Assembly: GCA_964429675.1 (NCBI GenBank)
Contig: CAYSDF010000038.1
Location: 1 to 8,104 of the forward strand
Reading direction: 5' to 3'
Source: GWA2-44-9 sp964429675
Lineage (GTDB): Bacteria > Patescibacteriota > Minisyncoccia > 2-02-FULL-40-12 > GWA2-44-9
DNA: 8,104 bases
The notes under the pieces are model-generated. The model was not told where the DNA came from. It ran no database searches and saw nothing but the letters and a program-made list of their open reading frames with translations. Below are positions 3,900 to 8,104 of the stretch, one piece after another. The position numbers were made by a program, and so were the translations under genes. Positions within the stretch are counted from its first letter, which is position 1, and every line of letters starts with the position of its first letter.

Positions 3900-4426
3900 G
3901 GAAATTGGGGCATTGGGCCATCCGGCGGTTCAACCGGATGATGTCTTGATTCATAATAGCCTCCGCAATAGGCTTTGCATCCTAAGTCTAGAAATTCTAT
4001 TTTGGGAGGAATAGTTTTATGAGGATATTCGATAGTGGGATCATTGAGAGCTTCCCGCCACAAACGCACATCATTCATCCAGCACAAGTTATGGCCGGTT
4101 TGATCACGGTGAATTTTTATCAACATCATCAACCGCCGTACTTCATTTTTAGATTCTAGCAATTGTTGTTCGGGACTGCCAGGATCTAATCCTAATTCTT
4201 TTAGTAGTATCTGCTCCTTCAGACCTGCCATTTCAGTCTTCAGACGTATGACTTCTTCTCTTGCCTCACTAGCCTGGGCCGATCTTTGCATCAACTCTAC
4301 ACTTTGCTCTTCGTATCGTTTTTCAATGGTCTTAACCTTAATAGTGACCTCAACTATCCCGGCGCCAATCTCGATAACCTGATTACTAAGCTGATCTATC
4401 TTTCCAGCCAATCCTTTTTCAGACAC
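3890..4426 (-). CDS. coiled-coil protein with conserved-looking HRDQTGH-LCW-ND motif, unknown function
   Basis: The protein has 178 residues from a GTG (4426-4424) with GGAG five bases upstream in aaaaaggagaagac. Residues 5-104 are rich in Glu, Lys, Leu and Ile with heptad-like spacing and no Pro before Pro82, suggesting a long coiled coil and probably an oligomer. The C-terminal part changes character: IKIHRDQTGHNLCWMNDVRLW (103-123), then GCKAYCGGYYESRHH (149-163) and a Pro-rich end. The HRDQTGH-LCW-ND block has the look of a small conserved module and recurs, as far as I recall, in short hypothetical proteins of similar bacteria. The Cys and His residues could bind metal, but no standard zinc-finger spacing is present. 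There is no signal peptide or transmembrane segment, so it should be cytoplasmic. It is a monocistronic unit with its own promoter. No function is claimed. Confidence 0.8.
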   Translation of the reverse strand: MSEKGLAGKIDQLSNQVIEIGAGIVEVTIKVKTIEKRYEEQSVELMQRSAQASEAREEVIRLKTEMAGLKEQILLKELGLDPGSPEQQLLESKNEVRRLMMLIKIHRDQTGHNLCWMNDVRLWREALNDPTIEYPHKTIPPKIEFLDLGCKAYCGGYYESRHHPVEPPDGPMPQFPNP

Positions 4427-4461
4427 GTCTTCTCCTTTTTAAGTTACTAAATGGTCGCTAG

Positions 4462-4490
4462 ATTATACTACTAATCCTGCCAAAGGTCAA
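4462..4490 (-). promoter_or_regulatory. promoter of the coiled-coil protein gene
   Basis: Minus strand: -35 TTGACC (4490-4485), 17-bp spacer, -10 TATAAT (4467-4462). The start near 4455 gives a leader of about 29 nt that includes the GGAG ribosome binding site. The -35 merges with the T-run of the upstream terminator. Confidence 0.8.
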
Positions 4491-4530
4491 AAAACAGAAA
4501 AGCCCCGCCTTTAGTTGCTAAAGCGGGGCT
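4489..4530 (-). terminator. intrinsic terminator of the PQ-loop-like gene
   Basis: Minus strand: AGCCCCGC then TTTAG (4530-4518), a short loop, CTAAA-G-GCGGGGCT (4514-4501), then TTTCTGTTTTTT. The stem is 13 bp with one bulged base. The TAG stop (4531-4529) overlaps the base of the stem. Confidence 0.9.
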
Positions 4531-5107
4531 AGCTGGACTGAGTCGGCATAGACTTCAGCCAGAACCTACGAACGGAGAACACAACAAAAAGAAAGCAGAC
4601 GAGAACAGCACTTACTGGGTAAAACCGCTCCTCGATAGACCAACTCTTGCCACCTGCGGTTACTAATGAGTTAGCGACTAGATAGCTGGTAAATACTAAG
4701 ATCGGCATTTCCTTAGGCTTTTTCCAGGCATCAACCAGCTGAGGGATACTGGCAATAACCATCGCTATGGTACCAGCAATGGTGGCAACCTTACCGCCAT
4801 ATAGATACCAGATGGTCATACTAGCCAAAACAAGGAAAATGACCAAAGTTTCAATCATAGTCCAGGAAGATTTCTTCCCTGACCGCAATATAAAAAATGT
4901 GGTTCCCGAGCTCCCTACGGCATAGATGGCCGGTAGAAGGAAGCTGCCACCTTTGGACATGATCGCTGCCGCAACAATGCCGTCTAAAGCAGCCCACAAC
5001 GCCCAAGTAAATAGATTCTGATCGGCATCACCGCTTCTGATCTGCTTCCAAAGTGGGAAGTAGGTCAGAAGGCCAAGGATACTGCCAGCCCAAATTAATG
5101 GACTCAT
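4529..5107 (-). CDS. PQ-loop/SWEET-like seven-helix membrane protein
   Basis: The protein has 192 residues. Hydrophobic helices fall at about 4-20, 34-50, 55-75, 84-103, 107-124, 136-151 and 163-179, giving seven segments in a 3+1+3 order typical of PQ-loop/SWEET proteins. Two related turns appear at equivalent places: YFPLWKQIRSG (16-26) after helix 1 and SIPQLVDAWKKPK (120-132) after helix 5. The second contains the Pro-Gln pair; the first has Pro-Leu. Each is followed by an aromatic/Thr-Trp or Thr-Ser segment (FTWALW, FTSYLV). SWEETs carry sugars and other PQ-loop proteins carry amino acids or other small solutes; the substrate here cannot be read from sequence. The ATG at 5107 has AAAGGAG 7 nt upstream. 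It is transcribed divergently from the 5217 gene and ends in its own terminator. Confidence 0.75.
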   Translation of the reverse strand: MSPLIWAGSILGLLTYFPLWKQIRSGDADQNLFTWALWAALDGIVAAAIMSKGGSFLLPAIYAVGSSGTTFFILRSGKKSSWTMIETLVIFLVLASMTIWYLYGGKVATIAGTIAMVIASIPQLVDAWKKPKEMPILVFTSYLVANSLVTAGGKSWSIEERFYPVSAVLVCFLFVVFSVRRFWLKSMPTQSS

Positions 5108-5142
5108 CTGCCCACTCCTTTGTAGTTAGAGAACTATTTCAT

Positions 5143-5171
5143 AATATATCACATTCTTACTAAAAAATCAA
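5143..5171 (-). promoter_or_regulatory. promoter of the PQ-loop-like gene
   Basis: Minus strand: -35 TTGATT (5171-5166), 17-bp spacer, -10 TATATT (5148-5143). The start near 5136 leaves a leader of about 29 nt containing AAAGGAG. Confidence 0.65.
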
Positions 5172-5201
5172 GGGTATATGTAGCGGGGGAAACCTAGAAT
5201 A

Positions 5202-5210
5202 TGCTATAAT
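5202..5210 (+). promoter_or_regulatory. extended -10 promoter placing the start at the ATG (leaderless)
   Basis: Plus strand TGCTATAAT is an extended -10 (TGN-TATAAT) with no recognisable -35 at the usual distance. The -10 ends seven bases before the ATG at 5217, so transcription should begin at or within a base or two of the start codon. No Shine-Dalgarno sequence is present. Confidence 0.65.
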
Positions 5211-5216
5211 AAAAAT

Positions 5217-5996
5217 ATGCTTTCTCAGGAAATATTAAATTACATAAAACAATCGCGAAGCCAAGGAATGCCTGATAATCAAATCCGAGAGACTCTTTTG
5301 AGCGGTGGATGGGATGCTAACGACGTAGAACGAGCACTTGGATCAGAAATTCCAAATGACATCCGCCAGCCGGAGGACAAAATTACAAATAAACCATTAA
5401 ATAAAAATTCTAATATGAAAAAATCTACCGTCACGATTACTATCGTTGCTGGTCTAGCCATCGCCGGTTACTTCGCCTCGGCCTATTACTTTAATCTCTA
5501 CCCTTTCCAAACAACAGAGACCCCGATCCCCACCTTTACTCCTCGTCCTTCCGCCACTCCCCAGGTCAATTCCACTACTTACCGCAATGACCAATTTGGA
5601 TTCTACATCGCCCTACCCGACAGCTGGAAGGGATATACGGTTAATCAAATCAAAGAAGACATATATGACGTTAGTGGCCTGCCCGGCCAGGGAAAGACCA
5701 AAACCAACAACGGCGTAGTTGATAGTTTCCAGCTAATTGAATTACACCATCCCCTAGACACCGCTCAAAATCCCCGCGAGGTCATGCCTATAATGATTTT
5801 CACCCCTACTCAATGGGCTCACATCCAGAACGAAGAATGGTCTGTCGGCGCGGCGCCGATCCCGCCAAGTCTTTTAGGTCAAAATTCAAAATGGATTATG
5901 GCTCTCCCTGCCCGCTACAACTACGACTACAAAACCGGCTGGGAAGAAGTCGACCAGCTAGTCCATACTCTCAAGGCATTTGAACTATCCCGGTAA
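5217..5996 (+). CDS. membrane-anchored protein with N-terminal helical domain and extracytoplasmic domain
   Basis: The 259-residue protein has three parts. Residues 4-41 (ILNYIKQSRSQGMPDNQIRE followed by LLSGGWDANDVERAL) form a three-helix, UBA-like segment, a type I recall at the cytoplasmic end of many Patescibacterial membrane proteins. A single transmembrane helix spans about 71-92. Then comes a Thr/Pro-rich linker (99-117) and a domain (121-258) that opens with YRNDQFGFYIALPDSW, a pattern common in secreted bacterial domains of unknown function. The likely topology is N-terminus inside, large domain outside. An in-frame ATG at codon 67 (MKKSTVT) would give a classic signal-anchor protein, but it has no ribosome binding site and would discard the conserved-looking N-terminal segment. 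The 5217 start agrees with the leaderless promoter. Function is unknown. Confidence 0.82.
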   Translation: MLSQEILNYIKQSRSQGMPDNQIRETLLSGGWDANDVERALGSEIPNDIRQPEDKITNKPLNKNSNMKKSTVTITIVAGLAIAGYFASAYYFNLYPFQTTETPIPTFTPRPSATPQVNSTTYRNDQFGFYIALPDSWKGYTVNQIKEDIYDVSGLPGQGKTKTNNGVVDSFQLIELHHPLDTAQNPREVMPIMIFTPTQWAHIQNEEWSVGAAPIPPSLLGQNSKWIMALPARYNYDYKTGWEEVDQLVHTLKAFELSR

Positions 5997-6005
5997 CTTC
6001 CCTGG

Positions 6006-6048
6006 ATAAAAAATCTCCTTCCGCCAAATGGCCAAGGAGATTTTTTAT
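6006..6048. terminator. bidirectional terminator between the 5217 gene and ftsK
   Basis: Arms ataaaaaatctcctt (6006-6020) and aaggagattttttat (6034-6048) are perfect complements, with an inner gcc/ggc (6023-6025/6030-6032) around aaat. A-runs and T-runs flank the stem on both strands, so it can end transcription from both converging genes. Confidence 0.92.
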
Positions 6049-6065
6049 GTAATAATTAAAATTAT

Positions 6066-8104
6066 CTAAACTTCTTCCGCTTCTGCCTCAGGCGAATCCG
6101 CATTAATTCCACTCTCTCTGCTACCTGTCATCGCTAAATTGGCAGGCTCCTGAGCCACAGTACCATCAGGACGGATATATACATCTCTTGGCTTTGCGCC
6201 CTCACCAGGACCGATGATGCCTTTTTCTTCAAGTAAATCTAATAAACGAGCTGCTCTTGCATAGCCAACTTTAAGCCGGCGTTGAAGTAGTGAGGCTGAG
6301 GCCTTGCCGGCCTGAACCACAACTTCTTTGGCCTCTCCATACATGTCATCACCCTCGTCTCCCCCTTCAGTTTCTCCTCCAAACATTCCAGATGATACAG
6401 GAGCATTAAAATCAACCTTAAGGTCTTGCTCCTCTTCTCCGATTCCAAGCTCCTCAGCCTGCAACTTAATAAATTTAATAACATCTTTGACCTCTTTTTC
6501 TGAAACAAGAGATCCCTGAAGACGCTTTGGCTTGCCGCTATCACCGGCCAGATAAAGCATATCTCCGTTGCCAAGTAATTTCTCGGCACCCGACATATCA
6601 AGAATTGTTCGAGAATCTACCTGACTGGCAACCTGGAAAGCCATGCGGGAAGTAATGTTGGCCTTGATGGTACCGGTAATGACTTCTACTGACGGCCTCT
6701 GGGTCGAAACAATCAAATGGATTCCAACTGCCCGGGACATCTGAGCCAATCTGACAATGGCCGCCTCCACATCTCTGCCATGAGAAGCCATCAAGTCTGC
6801 CAACTCATCGATGACGATTACGATAAAGGGCATGATTTCTTCTTTAGCAGCAACTTGTTTGGCATTGTAAGAAAAGATATCGCGCGCGCCGGCTTTCGAT
6901 AGCGTCTCAAATCTGCCCTCCATCTGGCCGACGGCCCAGCGCAAAGCACCAAGTACTTTCTTGCCTTCTGTGATAACCGGCGTGATCAAATGAGGAATTC
7001 CATTATATAAAGTGAGCTCAACTCTCTTGGGATCAACCAGAATAAGCTTCAAAACTTCCGGTGAATGCTTATAAAGCAACGACAAGATAATAGTATTAAT
7101 AGAGACTGATTTACCACTGCCCGTTGCTCCAGCCACCAGCAAGTGGGGCATTTTCTCAAGACCGGCAAAAACAGCTGTTCCGGCAACATCTCGGCCAATC
7201 GCCAAAGGCAAAAAATATTTTGATTTCTTATGATCGTCATGCTCCAACAGATTGCGAAGACCTATGACTGCTACTTTCTTATTGGGAACCTCAACTCCAA
7301 CCAAAGCTTGACCAGGAATCGGAGCTTCAATTCTAATAGGATGAGCAGCTAATGCCAATGATAAGTCTGGGTTTAATGCGGTAATCTTGGAAAGTTTTAC
7401 ACCAACCGCCGGACGCAAAGTATAGCGTGTCACGGTCGGCCCGACAGAAACCTCTCCCATTTCAACTTCGATGCCGAAATTACTGAGAGTTCTTTTGATA
7501 ATATTAGCACTGGCGTTGATATCCCCCGTGGTCGGTTGGTCCCCATCTCCATGCAACAATTCAAATGGCGGAAGAGTCCACTTGCCGAGCTTGATGTTCT
7601 TGATAGCAAACTCTTTGTCAGATATATCAGCCTTGACTGTTTTAGCAGTAGCAGCTTGGGACCTGGCCTTTCCTCGTTCGTCCTTATTAGGTTCGATAGC
7701 ATTTTTAACAACAATATTGTCCACCAATTTTTCTTCTTTCTCTTCTCTCTCTACAAGCCTCCTGATCGGAATATTTAGACTAAGAAGTAGAGATATAAAA
7801 ATAAGTGCGATAAATATAACCAGAGATGCTGAAAATCCGGTCATTGCAAAAAATGGATAACCAAGTATCAATCCAAAATATCCGCCTTGAACTACTCTCT
7901 GACTGAACTCTCCGTGACCGATTATATAAAATATACCTAGGATCGATAAGACGAATAGTGACGTCCCAAAAACAGCGCTCAGATAGATCTTCCTCTCAAG
8001 AGATTTAACAAATGATAATCCTAAAAGTACAAAGGCCATCGGTACAAGAAAAAATCCCCAACCAAAGAGGGATTTAGATATTGTGCCAAATAATTCTCCG
8101 GCTC
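6066..8104 (-). CDS. ftsK: FtsK/SpoIIIE-family DNA translocase (5' end outside window)
   Basis: The frame stays open to the right edge. Before the Met at 8039 it reads GELFGTISKSLFGWGFFLVP, which continues a membrane helix, so 8039 is an internal Met and the real start lies beyond 8104. From that Met: further transmembrane helices at about 1-10, 20-40 and 52-90, a charged linker (93-145), then the alpha/beta motor. The motor has Walker A GATGSGKS (304-311), Walker B FIVIVIDELADLM (405-417) and STQRPS (445-450). A Gly/Glu/Asp-rich linker (550-570) leads to the gamma winged-helix domain (about 578-623, LLQRRLKVGYARAARLLDLL). In the family, gamma reads oriented DNA motifs such as KOPS. The protein pumps chromosomal DNA through the closing septum and coordinates segregation with division. 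The in-window part is intact and ends with a TAG next to a shared terminator. Confidence 0.97.
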   Translation of the reverse strand, partial: AGELFGTISKSLFGWGFFLVPMAFVLLGLSFVKSLERKIYLSAVFGTSLFVLSILGIFYIIGHGEFSQRVVQGGYFGLILGYPFFAMTGFSASLVIFIALIFISLLLSLNIPIRRLVEREEKEEKLVDNIVVKNAIEPNKDERGKARSQAATAKTVKADISDKEFAIKNIKLGKWTLPPFELLHGDGDQPTTGDINASANIIKRTLSNFGIEVEMGEVSVGPTVTRYTLRPAVGVKLSKITALNPDLSLALAAHPIRIEAPIPGQALVGVEVPNKKVAVIGLRNLLEHDDHKKSKYFLPLAIGRDVAGTAVFAGLEKMPHLLVAGATGSGKSVSINTIILSLLYKHSPEVLKLILVDPKRVELTLYNGIPHLITPVITEGKKVLGALRWAVGQMEGRFETLSKAGARDIFSYNAKQVAAKEEIMPFIVIVIDELADLMASHGRDVEAAIVRLAQMSRAVGIHLIVSTQRPSVEVITGTIKANITSRMAFQVASQVDSRTILDMSGAEKLLGNGDMLYLAGDSGKPKRLQGSLVSEKEVKDVIKFIKLQAEELGIGEEEQDLKVDFNAPVSSGMFGGETEGGDEGDDMYGEAKEVVVQAGKASASLLQRRLKVGYARAARLLDLLEEKGIIGPGEGAKPRDVYIRPDGTVAQEPANLAMTGSRESGINADSPEAEAEEV

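Noticed and set aside
8037..8039. ATG at 8039 as the start of ftsK
   Set aside because: The frame stays open to the right edge and encodes a hydrophobic helix (SLFGWGFFLVP) that continues through this Met, as expected for the FtsK N-terminal membrane domain.

Overview
The window looks like a Candidate Phyla Radiation (Patescibacteria, probably Parcubacteria-like) genome. This is an inference. It rests on short monocistronic genes with compact ends, a Cys-rich motif (CPDGS-VGRTGPNCEF) that I associate with Patescibacterial surface proteins, several lineage-style hypothetical membrane or coiled-coil proteins, and two conserved housekeeping genes (recA, ftsK). No rRNA, tRNA, CRISPR array or insertion sequence is visible.

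Layout. Positions 1-126 hold the C-terminal end of a plus-strand gene. Positions 200-904 (minus strand) form one transcription unit. It starts at a perfect-consensus promoter (TTGACA-N16-TATAAT) and runs through about 515 nt of heavily structured RNA with two tandem attenuator-like modules. It then reaches a 28-codon ORF with a good ribosome binding site and ends at a strong terminator. Positions 924-1566 (minus) hold a Janus/Ocnus-family (14-kDa phosphohistidine phosphatase-like) gene with its own promoter, a ~245-nt leader carrying a 16-bp hairpin, and a terminator. Positions 1589-2784 hold recA, followed by a perfect 24-bp inverted repeat. Next come three minus-strand genes: an anchored Cys-rich surface protein (2871-3749), a coiled-coil protein (3890-4426) and a PQ-loop/SWEET-like 7-TM protein (4529-5107). 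Each has its own promoter, and the last two end in clear terminators. A plus-strand membrane-anchored protein (5217-5996) diverges from them and appears to be made from a leaderless mRNA. It converges on ftsK (6066 to beyond 8104) across a shared bidirectional terminator.

How it fits together. Most genes seem to be separate transcription units. In several gaps the U-tract of one gene's terminator touches the -35 region of the next promoter. RecA (recombination) and FtsK (chromosome segregation at the septum) are the housekeeping part. The 2871, 4529 and 5217 products are predicted to be at the envelope.

The part most likely to be undescribed is the structured RNA at 355-870 with its 28-codon ORF. 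A 13-bp stem and a terminator-like stem share six bases there and cannot form together, which is the logic of a riboswitch or attenuator. I do not recognise the RNA family.
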